DNA from: Ifrita kowaldi
Lineage: Eukaryota > Chordata > Aves > Passeriformes > Cinclosomatidae
DNA length: 64,000 nucleotides
NCBI GenBank assembly: GCA_013398055.1
Contig: VZRS01014860.1
Location: 376,414 to 440,413, forward strand
Direction of reading: 5' to 3'
The position numbers were made by a program, and so were the translations under genes. Below, piece by piece: positions 49,231 through 60,600 of the stretch (its first letter is position 1; the number at the start of each line of letters is the position of its first letter). The notes beneath the pieces are model-generated. The model made no database searches and had not been told where the DNA came from. It was given only the letters and a program-made list of their open reading frames with translations.

Positions 49231-52200
49231 CATTGAAATAACGAAGGGACTCAGTGCAATGTGGTAGTTGGAAGTCCAAAACCACCAGGATGTCCTTGCA
49301 AACACGTTTCAAGGCCATAGCTGGTTTTGGCTTTATTTTTAAAGCAAGTCCGATACTGCGGTTACAAATCTGTAGTCGTGGCATAATTATATGGTATTAT
49401 CTTTCTTGCATAGACTTAGGAAAAATCATCTTGTTGATCAATACTTACTGATTTAATAAGTAGGTGAAAAAAATTACTTAGAAAATATAAACTAGGACGT
49501 TATCAAAGTACATTAGTAGGGGTTTTTTTCCGTGGTTTTTTTTCAGTTAACCGTTTTAGAGGAGAAATTGAGGTGTGCAGAAAGCTGAAGGAAAGAAGGC
49601 TAAATAAGATTAGAGTAGCTTTGCCAGCAGTACCCTTTAAAATGTAAGATTACAATTCTTATCTGAATAGCTCCAGTGTGTTGGTCCTTTCTTAACGATT
49701 TCTATTAACTGTATAGATTCATGACATGCATGTAACTAGAATGAGTGAGCATCTGTCTGTTTTGAATGACACTTGAACTCAAAGCTAGTCCTTATTGTCT
49801 TGATGTGAAAATGTGTTTCGGTTAGACCTGTAGTTTGTGTTGATTGTTTACTTTGATTTGAACTGGACAAAGGAATATTGGCCTAAAAAACAACAGAGGT
49901 TGGAGGCTTTGCTTTTATTTGGGGTTTATTTGCAATCAATTTGTATAGTATTGTCATCATCCCCTAAGTGAAAAAAAAAAAAATCCATATGTCCACCTTA
50001 GTTTATGTTCTGGGGTTTGATGTTTTTATTCTTAGTGATTCTTATTCTGTAGCCATTACTTTTGCATACATTTCAATCTGTTTCTTTTTTTTTTTTAAGT
50101 CTTTATAAATTTAAAAATAACGAAAATGCATTAGATCAGTGACTCTTGTTTGAACCCAGGATAAAACTCATGACCTGAAAACGAGCTGCACTCTAAATGC
50201 TCATTTTGGTTGGTAGCTCATTGTCCTCCTGTGCCTTCAGTGGGCATCTGTTACTTGTGATAACTGGTTGGGCACCTGCGATGGGATGTGGTGCTTGAGA
50301 TAAGTGGCTTGTACCCAAAAGGGAGGAGGAACCATCACAGAGCTTTCTTAAATGTTGAATATCTCTAGTTTGATCAGTCCATGAGCAAACATACTAGGTA
50401 GCACTTAAGAACTGCTCTACAAAACTCTAAGATAGCTGCAGAACAGAATTTTGCAGAGCTGTGACATAGGCCCAGTAGCTCTACTTGCCTTGCTCTGTCA
50501 GCTTTCCTTAGTGAAAGGATCTACGGAAGCTGAACCTCCTTCCTAGCTAACTGGCAGTGTTTATCTCTCTCCCTAGCATAAGGCTAGACTTAGAGGGAAG
50601 AAGCATTCTTGCAGAAAAATTGGGTTTGTTTCCAAAGCAAACTCCTTCTGCAGAGCTTCCTTGGTTAACATCACCTGGATAGTGTGGAGTGGCAGAGGAA
50701 GGAGGAAGCTCTTTGTGTCAAAACTACCACCTGAATGTACATTAATAGGTTTATCCCTGTAATTATCTACTGTGTCCAATATGTCACCCTGAACTTTAAA
50801 ATAGAGAGACCATGGTTTGAAGGTAGCCTTCTCTTCCCTTGAGTTGCAGCTGAGACCCAGCTGACCCTTTCCTGTGTTAACTGGTGGATGGTTGAATCCT
50901 GGTAATGACTCAGTGTTTGTTCTTAATGATGGAAGCAAGCAAGAAAAAAATCTTTCCAGTGTGGATGCAGGCCACAGTATGTAAGAAACTTTTCACAACA
51001 CAAAGGATGGGACTATCAGTTCTGTTCCCTGTAGTAAGGTGATTAGTCAGTGCTTTTTTTGTTTGTTTCTTTTAGGTTTTTTGGGCTTTTTCCAGGCTTT
51101 CTTAGTTCTTAACAACTTATCTCTGACATCAATCATTTAACTTTTTCTCTTACCCACCCCCTGCCAGGTCATGATAAAGAATTTTTTTTTTTTAATCAAA
51201 TACAACAAACTCATTTCTGTTTGACCCAGGCAGGCTGCAAGTGGTTCTCTGTGGTTTCCACCCTTCAACTACCAAGGGAGGAAAGTGCACAAGCACCACA
51301 AGGAATTTCTCAGGTTGCAAATGGGATATCTGCCATTGCATCGCTGTCCTGTAGGGGTGAGGAGGAAGTCAGATGTACTGCATGGTAGGGCACTTTGCTA
51401 ATCTTGCTGAACTAATTGCTGTTAGGGTTTTTTGAGTTGTTTTCTTTTGTTGCTGTTTTGTTGGTTTTTCTCGTTGTTGTTTTTGGGTTTGTGGGGTTTT
51501 TTTTGTTTGGTTTTTCTTTTTTGTTTGTTTTTTTAAGAAAAATTGATAGTATAGCTGTAAATTGTATGTCAGCAGCAGGGAATTCAGTATCTCATTACAT
51601 GTCTCCTGGTGTGTATGTGAAGTCTGCCTACCACCCAGTCATGTCCAGCATGACAGACCTTTATGAACTGGTTTTAGATATCATAGTTAGCCTGAAATTC
51701 AAGCTGTCAAAAAAAAAAATAGTAATACTGAAAAAAAAAAAGGTATGCTAATATGCTTTAAAACCTTTTTATTAAGGGGTAATGAGCAGCTAACTCTGAC
51801 ACAATGTCTTTATTTTCCTTTTCACCGTCCCTCACCCTTTTTCCTCCTCCAATATACTCTTCTTTGCATTTAATTTTGGTGGCTTTTGCTGGTTTGTTTT
51901 TTGGAGCTCTTCAAAATGCATGTTTTCTTTAAGTGTGAAGGTTGCAGTGCCAAGATACCTCATGCTTTCTGCTCCATAGCAGATGTTATTTGCTGCAGCA
52001 CGACTCTGAAAAGCAGCCATTATTCGCTTGCTATCTGATATTTGCTGAGCCAGCAGGACAGGAACAGCGAGGCTGCTTACCTGGAAGCCAAGCAGCTCCA
52101 GTGTGAGGCTGAAGAAGTGGCTGGTACTATGTGTAGGGGCTCATGCACCTCAGTTACCCAGCTTTCAAACTCCTAAGAGTTACCACTTTGAAATAGGGTC

Positions 52201-54545
52201 TAGAAAATTATTAATGTCTGGAAGGTATAGTTGTCAATTTTTAAAGTATTCCAGGATCATGGAAAGCTGAAATGCTGGTGGCTGTGTGTCTCTTCACTTT
52301 CTGGTACCCTTAAGGATATTGTTTGCCTTAGGACAGCTACCCTGTTCCCAGCTCGCAGAATTGAGGAAGTCACACTTCAAATGGAGAGGACAAAATCAAG
52401 AACTTTTGTAAAACAATTGTTGCTTTTCAGAAAAGCAACCTTAAAGCTGGGAGCAAACTGTAGAGGTGTCTTGACAGAGAGTTTGGTATTTAGCCTTTTG
52501 AACATGCCTTTTGTTTTCTGGCTGCCTGTTCCCCTAGCCAGAAAGCGTCAGCTGCTCGCTGCAGGAGCAGTTAAGCAGCCTGCTGACTGCCAAAACCCCC
52601 TTGCAGCAGCCTTGACTTTGCCACTGTGGTTAAGACACTGCTGTCCCTATAATCCAAGTCTCTAACCTGGTTTCTGGAGTAGGCTCTAGTAGGCTTGAGC
52701 TTGTTTCTAGTTGCCAAAATGTGTGAGTTGGGGTTTTGTCTTGTGCACGTTTGTTTTTTAATGTCTTGTAATGGCTCGTGTCCTGCATGTGGCAGCCTTA
52801 CTTAAAATAGGGTCTCACAGTACTGAAAAATACTGTTACTTAATTTTTTTTCTCTGGATGCTGCATTTTTTCAGAATGAATTTTCTCAGAAGAAATAACA
52901 GTATTGTTATCTGATATTTCTTAAGGATGTTGTTTTCTGTGACCAGTGTATCAGAGCTGAAGGTGTTAAGTTGACTTGCTCAAGAAATGGGGCATCTGTT
53001 TGTGTCATGGATTCAGAATTGCATTGCTGCATATAAGTTAATTTTGTTTCTCATCTGAAATAATTCAAGTATATTGGATGTGATTCTGAGACTTGCAAGG
53101 TATCCATCTTTTTCCTGCTGCCTCTGTGAGTTAAAATCAAGCACAGGTCTGGGTCATATCTAGACCAAGTCGCAAAGAGAGAGCACGCTGAACAGCAATG
53201 CTGCTTCAAAGGTGTGCGATGACTTTTGGATCTGAAGGGCAGACAGCGTTTCTTGTATCCTTCCAGCTTATGACATTCACTTCAAGACAGAGTGAAGGAG
53301 TGATGAGTGCTTTCTTAAAGGCTTAAATTTAATACTCGGACTTGTCAGCTTTGATAACAGGCTGTGATTTCCCTCACCACCCTCCAGCAGATACTGCTCT
53401 GTTCAATGCTGTTGGTAAATGGGGAGTAGGCTGATCTCTCACTGCTTCTCTGAAGAGTTTGTTAGCTGCTTCGATGTAATTTTTTAAAAACTTACTGAAG
53501 CCCGAGAGTGGAGCATTTCAAACTACTAGTATTTAAAAAGGTAAATATGAACTACTGAATATGCCTCTTCTTTATTTGCTTACCTGAAAAGCCCTGAACT
53601 TCTCGGTGAAATAAAAGTCAGTGCTATTATATGCCAAGGAATTGTGGTGATAAGCTTGTGAGAGATCACTGTGTTGAATTATTTTCATTCCGTGGATTCT
53701 TAAGATTCAGAGGATCTTCAGTGTTTCCTCCCTGGTTTTTTGTGGGCTCAAGACTGACAAAGCTGGAGTCTGAAGTCTGCTCTTCCATGGAGGCCTGAGG
53801 CCACTAAAGCCTTCCTTGTGTTAGCCTCTCCAAAGTGACTAAAGACCTTCTTGTGCGCTGGTACTTTGGCTCCTGGACAAGAAAAATATCTGGAACCCTT
53901 AAAAGCAGAAACTCTGAGACTTCAGGTTTTTTGTTCAAGGCAGCATAAATTTGCTGCTGTTGTACTCAAAAAGGAAGCATTTCATGCCACTTCCTATCCA
54001 ACACCTGTTTTCTTAACAGAACTTTTCTGTGGTTTTACATGTAGTATTTGCTAAGATATGATAAACACTTATTTGTATTTCAGTCTTTTTAGATATTTGT
54101 GAACACTGTTTATGACTCTGGCTACCTGTGTCTTATTTTCTGGGGTCTTTTTCTTCAAAAGCCAGTCTCTGGTTGGTACTAATTTGTAGTAGCTTGGGGG
54201 GTTTTTAGTGTTTTTTCTCTGTGCATTGTCTAAAGACTGCAGAAGGTTGATATGAAAATAAAGTTACATAGATGAGTTTTGTTGGCTCCACATTTGTGGG
54301 GTGATTTACTGTGTATTTGTGTTGCTGGTTTGCTTTACCTACAACTGTGGATGATGTTTGGGTACACAGAAGTTGTGGAGAAGGGGCAGGCAAACTTAGG
54401 TTTGTTCTATGTTTAGTATAAACACTGACTTTTGAGGTGTGTGGGTTTTTGTCTTTTTTGAAGCTGCGACTGCTAGAGATGACATTTGCTGGGAGTGTTT
54501 TAGGATCCTGTGGTTTTTCAGCTGAGATTTCCTTGTCTCTTGCAG
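49231..54545 (+). other. PIP4P2 intron 1 (visible part)
   Basis: This stretch ends in a polypyrimidine tract and ctcttgcag before exon 2. A plus-strand ORF of 144 codons (52231-52665) is present but has no recognisable domain. No alternative exon could be supported. Confidence 0.6.
51424..51536 (+). repeat. T/G-rich low-complexity tract, PIP4P2 intron 1
   Basis: More than 110 bp of T/G-only sequence, with tttgtttggttttt-type units. The overlapping plus-strand ORF (51416-51751) is an artefact of this composition. Confidence 0.8.
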
Positions 54546-54694
54546 CAGAGCTTCCTCCTCCGTACACTGCCATTGCAAGTCCAGATGCCAGCGGTGTTCC
54601 TGTGATAAACTGCCGCGTGTGCCAGTCCCTGATCAATTTGGATGGCAAGCTGCACCAACATGTGGTCAAGTGCACGGTCTGCAATGAAGCTACG
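54546..54694 (+). CDS. PIP4P2: PIP4P2 exon 2
   Basis: This 149-nt exon begins after ctcttgcag and ends at the donor gtaaaa. It starts with two bases completing an Ala codon, then ELPPPYTAIASPDASG, INCRVCQSLINLDGKLHQH and KCTVCNEAT. An alternative acceptor 3 nt downstream (cag/cag, NAGNAG type) could drop one residue. The chosen start gives the Ala-Glu-Leu seen in human. Confidence 0.96.
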
Positions 54695-57600
54695 GTAAAA
54701 TGGATTTTTAGCGTTTTTCTTTTTGTGGGGGTAGAACACATGTCCTCACCTGGACAGGGCGGGTCCCCTCCTGCCATCCCCAGGGAAAAGGACGAGTCAG
54801 CCCAGCTGGCTGCCAGTGTGGCTGGTGTGCGAGCTCGAGGCGTGCTGGCACAAGGATGGTCATAAGCAGTTAGGATAAATGTTCATGCGGTCGAGCTGGC
54901 TGTGCAGGATGTCTCTTTCTGAGGAGGACAAAAAGCAAAGATGTCATTTAACTAATTACTCTTCTGTAAAGAAGGATAAAATTGGTTTTGATGGGATGAA
55001 GAGAAATGCAGAATTGAGTTATTCTGAGAGTGGGAGAAACCAAGTAACTAACCTGCACCTCTACCTGGGTGAATGCCTTTCTCCTGAAATACTGTTCAGT
55101 CACTTGGTTAGCTTATAACAGACCACAATAAAACAACTTTGAAGAGTTTAAGTCCTAGGTTCTTTTCCAGTGATCACAGACCTATTTGTTTCTCTTCCTC
55201 TTAACTGAAGTCTTCACTCTTTGGCCTCCTTCTTTTTTTTTTTTCTCTCCTGTCAGTTTTAGTTTTGGGATGTGATATTGCAGTGCTCCACAGCTACTGC
55301 AAGCATTTGTATGAAAAACACTGGATTAGATTTATTATATGGATTTATTATATATTTATTATATGAAAAGAACTTTAAATTATGTTAAGAAAACAGGAAG
55401 CCTTAAAACTGCAGGAAATTTTTTTCCACTTAAAAGTGAGAGTATAGAACCTGCCACTGATAGTCACTTTCCTGTCCCATGTATAATGTTTCAAGCCAAA
55501 CGAAGTATTGTGCACCTTTTGATTTGCTGTATGAAAGGGACATTGAAACTTGACTCCGAGGTTGGAGAAAGATAATTTCAGTACAGTTTAAAATAAGATT
55601 ACAGTTCAGTGATGCCTACATATCCTCTTAGTAACCAAGAAACAGACTGTGATCCTTTCACTGTTGAATAAAGCCATTGTACCAGGTGAGAAAGGTTGTT
55701 TGATGTTTTGACTGGTTCTCGGTGGTTGTGTTTTGGGGTTGGTTTTTTTTTTTTTTAATGTATCACTATTTAAGCTCACATTTAAAAAAATAACTGAACT
55801 GAAGCCTTTAATTGTCATTGCTGAAATACGAATGTTTTTTCCATGAGTTTGCAGAATGTGTTTTAATAAGGAAATTTTCACTTCTTAAGAAAGAAAAAAC
55901 TTCTAATTTTGTGTTGACTCTGAAGTTTCCTCTGTAAGAGGAAGTGTATTTCTCTGTTAGCAAGAACTTTTCACTGAAGTTGTTCTGCTTTGTCATCCTG
56001 TTATGTGGAAAAAAGTGAATTGCTATGACTTCTGATGTGTGTTCTCTGGTGGTTGTGGTTCTTTGTTTTTTTCTTTTGTTTAGCCAATCAAAAACCCTCC
56101 TTCAGGGAAGAAGTATGTTAGATGTCAATGTAACTGTCTCCTTATCTGTAAGGATACATCTCGGAAAATAGGCTGTCCAAGACCAAACTGGTAAGAATAA
56201 AGTACTCTCAGTGCCTTGAGATAGTTTTCTTTAAAGCAACTATTGTCTTTGTGTTGAGTATTTAAAACTAAAAGAGGTTCAAGCCTTGGTCTCTATACAT
56301 GGACACTTACAGAGCATTACTGAACTGCTACAGACACAGGTAGTGCTAGTGTCCATTTTGAATATTTTTTTTTAAGATTAACTTTAAAGAGGAAAAGAGT
56401 TTCTTCTTGTTCTTTTAGTCTCAGATGTGTGTGTCCCATTTTAGCTACTTTATAAGTCCAAACTAACGTAAAGAACAACAGAAGAAAATCCACTTCTTGT
56501 TTCTGGGACTTAACAGTCATAATTTCTTGGAGATTTAGTTATCGTAAACACACAGGATACTCACTTTGCTAAGCTCAGAGTAGGGATTCAGAGCAAAATG
56601 GGAGATGGAGCAGTAGGTTGGCTTCAGTCCTGTTCTCCTTCTTAGTTATGCTGAGTTTTCATTCTCCTCTCAGCTCTCAACTTTAATGTACACACTTCTT
56701 ATAAAAGAAGCAATTGTGATTGCCACAGTGATTGTTCTTTCCACTGGGCTTAAGGTGTTAAAGATTCCAGAGGCAGGAGGAGTTTGATTGTAAGTGGTGC
56801 AGCTGTAAGAAGAGAAATGGAGAGGAAGGCTGAGCCTGCAGATACGTGAGGTGTCCAAGTGACCAAGTGCCCTGGTCACCAGTCCGTTGGCTGCTCTGGT
56901 TCTGAAACATAATTTGAGACTTGTGGCAATTACTCTTTTTCACTAATGCTCTGTTGGGGGGGACTTCAAAACATTCAAAACATTTTCTCAGAGTGCAAAA
57001 ATGTTCAGTTATAATGTATCACATGGTTGGTAACGAAACTAAATCAGAAGCTCCTTCATTTTATTTTCATAATCTCAAAAGCATACATCTAAGCAGCTTC
57101 CCTAAGATGGTCTATGTATTTGTCTTGCTAGAAACTGAGCAAAATTGGTGTACTTTGAAGGAGAGAGTTGGGAGCATGCCCTAAATAGAAGACTCCAGGT
57201 TGAAGGAAAGCCATTCAGAATACAATTTTGGTTGTAGGTGGAGAGAGATACAATGCAAATTAAATACTGCTTTAATCTTCCCCTTCACTTTTTTCATTCT
57301 AAGAAGTCTCATCCTCATTCTGTTTTGAGTTGGTTCAGTTGGGTACTGTCATTTTGGACTGACAAATTGTATAATTAAACTGGAAACACATTGAACATAA
57401 AAGCAAATACTTAGAAACTTTTAAAGTAAATTGATTGCATTTAGTCAACCTAGGGTGGTTTTCTTTCTTAGTTTACTCAATTTGAAAGGAATTTTTACAG
57501 TGCAAAATGTGGATATGCTTCTTATATTGACATGGTTGTTAGTAGTGTGGCAAGGAGAACTAAGTTATGGAAGATCCTTACTCTTTCTACATGTTTCACA

Positions 57601-60600
57601 TGGGTATGTACATTTCAGTTCTCAGGCTTGCTCAGCCTGGGTATTAAGATTTCATTTGTCTGTCATATGCTTGCAAGTCTTTGATCTCTAGAGGGTTTAG
57701 GCTTGTATGGCCGATCTTAAAGGGAAAGAGAATATTTTTAAAACTGAAAACACTTTGGAGAGAGACCAAAACTGGGTGCATCAGCTGTTTAACAAGTAGA
57801 TTATAGTTTAAAAGTGTAAGAATATTTGGTAGTGACTGAGCTAATTGCTAGAACGCATCATTCTTCTCTTTTGGTAGCTTAATTACATGTGTATCTAATG
57901 TTCTCAACACAGTAGACGCATCATTACTCTTGGTCCAGTAATGCTGATTCCAGAAGAGCAGCCAGCTCAACCTGCCTTGCCAGTTCAACCAGATGGAACT
58001 AGAGTGGTGTGTGGGCACTGTGGAAATACATTCCTTGTAAGTAAAGCATCAGATTCTCCTTGCCTCACCGTGCTATCCCTCAAGCTGTTTGTTGTAAGCA
58101 GTTTCAAGAGTGTATTGCCTCACTGTCTGGCATCATTGAGGAACTAAAACTTGTTCTGTACTCATTGTTATGGATGTATGGTCTGTATTTGGTTATCTTC
58201 ATATGTGTTTCAAGAAAACTTTTAACAGTCTTTCTGTGCATGGATAGATAAAGTCCGAAGTCTGTGTTGGTGTTTAGTGATGTGAGAGTGGACAGTGCTG
58301 GAAAAGGAAGTTGGGCTTCCAGGTTCTGTTAAGGCTTGTAGTGGTGGCTGTGTTCTGCAGTGGCCAAGAGAGCAGTTCTGTCATTGCTGTATGAGCCCCT
58401 GAAAGCTGTTGGTTATGGCACTCACCATTGGCATATCTGTAGGTTATTGGAGAACTAAGGATTTTGGTTTAAATGCGAGAGTGACAGTTTATCCCATTTT
58501 TGAAGTGGAAAGATGCACGAATAACCTTCTGCTGTTGAATCTCTCTAGCCTTCTAAGTGGGCAACGTGCTGCCACACTTGAATTTTGATTGCAGTACACA
58601 AGTAAGCTAGCTTTGGCTTCATCATCCAGCAGTGCTTGAATCTCTGTCAGGTTTGTGAGTTGTAGGAAATGGCTAGATAAGGGGTACAGTTAAACGTGAC
58701 AGTCATGAGAGAGATGGCACATTCCTGAAACAAAGGATTATAAGACTCATAAAAATCAGAGAATACTCAAGTGCATGTTGTGCAAGGAAAGAGGAAGCTT
58801 AGGGGATGCCACTCCATGTTGGCTTGTTCCAGGCAGAGAGAGAAGGGTTTGCTTGTGATAGGTTCTATAATGGAGCCTCTATAATAGGCTCATGCCTTCA
58901 AGTCTTTACTTCAAGTTTATGGATCAGTGAGGTGCTTTAACCCCAGCCAGCAACTCAGTACCACACAGCTGCTTGCTCACTGCAAACACCACCCAGCCCC
59001 CCTGCCCTGGTGGGGAGGAGAAGTGGAAAAAAGGTACAACTTCTGCGTTGAGATAAAAACAATTTAATGATTGAAACAAAAAGAAAAATACTGCTAGTGG
59101 TGATAATAACAATAATAATAGTAATGAAAACAGAGAGAGGAATAAAACCGACGAGAAACAAGCGGTGCTCAATACAATTGCTCATCATCTGCTGGCCCAG
59201 CCAGTGCCCAGCCAGTGATCAGCATGTCCCAGCCAACTCCCCCCAGTTTGTGTACCAAACATGATGTTCTATGGTATGGAATACCCCTTTGGCCAGCTCA
59301 GCTGTCTTGGCAGTGCTCTCTCTCAGCTTCTTGTGCAGCTCTTTGCTGGCAGAGCATGGGAAACTGAAAAGTCCTTGACTCAGAGTAAACACTACTTAGC
59401 AACAACTAAAACCTTAGCTTGTTACCAACATTGTTACTGAATCCAAAACAGAGCACTGTACCAGCTATTAAGAAGAAAATTAACACTCCCAGCTGAATCC
59501 AGGACCAGTGTCCTGTGATGCCTTAACTGTTGTAGTAGGTGATGAGTGCAGGGAGCAGATGGCCCTTACACTTCTTTCTTCTTTTTTTTTTTCCGAAGAG
59601 AAACTATGATAATGAATTTACAAGTAGTGTGCTAACTGGAAAACAATTAGAGAGATGCTCGAGAAATCGTCTGTCTACTAATTCTGCTTATATATTAAAA
59701 AATACATAATTTCTTATAATCCTTGCTGAAGAACAGTAGTCTGAAACTGAAGATAGGTGAAGTGGGTTTTTTGTTTGCCTTTTTTTTTGGCCTATCTTTA
59801 GGGACTTTCACAAGCATGGGAGTTTTACTTGTCTTTATCCCCTATTTACTTTGTATAAGTAAAGTCCAAATTAACTTTGTAGTTTATGCTATGAACTACT
59901 TCAGGTGAACATAAGGGAGTAAAATCAAACCCAGAAAGGCTGGTTTTGCCCATAACTACTAGATTATGCCTTGAAAGGCTGAATTTTCTAGTTTGGGATT
60001 TGTTCATGTGACTTCCTGGTCACAGGAAGTATCTTCTGGTTGCTTTAGGGAACTGCAACATTTAGTCCTATCTGCCAGGGTAAGACCAATTTGTCACTTC
60101 ATGATATGTTGAAAAGAAACTCTTTGAACCATTAGAAATTGGAAGCTTGCTATTTTTTTATGCTGAGTTATCAAGAAACAAGCCCTTTTTTTCCTCATGT
60201 TACACAGCTTTCCCACCAGTCTTTTGCTTCCACTTTTTCTGTAATTAGGTCTGAGATTCTGAAAATAAAATTTTTAGTTAGGAAAATCGGGAAATTGCTT
60301 GGATTTGAGAATGAGCAGAGAAGCAACAAAAAAGCATTTTAGTCAGCCTGGAGACTCAGTTTCTGAGTATTTCTGCCTTTTGATATCTCCTTGTTGTGAA
60401 TAAAATACATAGTGCTGGTTGCATCTCTCAGCAACTCAGTAGGCTATCCCTTTTACTTTACTTGGCAGTTAAAAAATAAAAAAAATAAGACAAGCAAAGC
60501 TAGAATCCTTGGGATGGAAAAGTCAAATTGTCGTGCTCTGTGTTCCTTTAAGAGTATCAGCTTGTTTACCACCTTTCCAAGTTTGTTTTTTGGGTTTTTT

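Noticed and set aside
52231..52665. Plus-strand ORF of 144 codons in PIP4P2 intron 1
   Set aside because: No recognisable domain; no acceptor or donor placement that joins PIP4P2 in frame was found. Probably chance.
54205..54777. Minus-strand ORF of 190 codons
   Set aside because: It is the antisense shadow of PIP4P2 exon 2 and its flanks.
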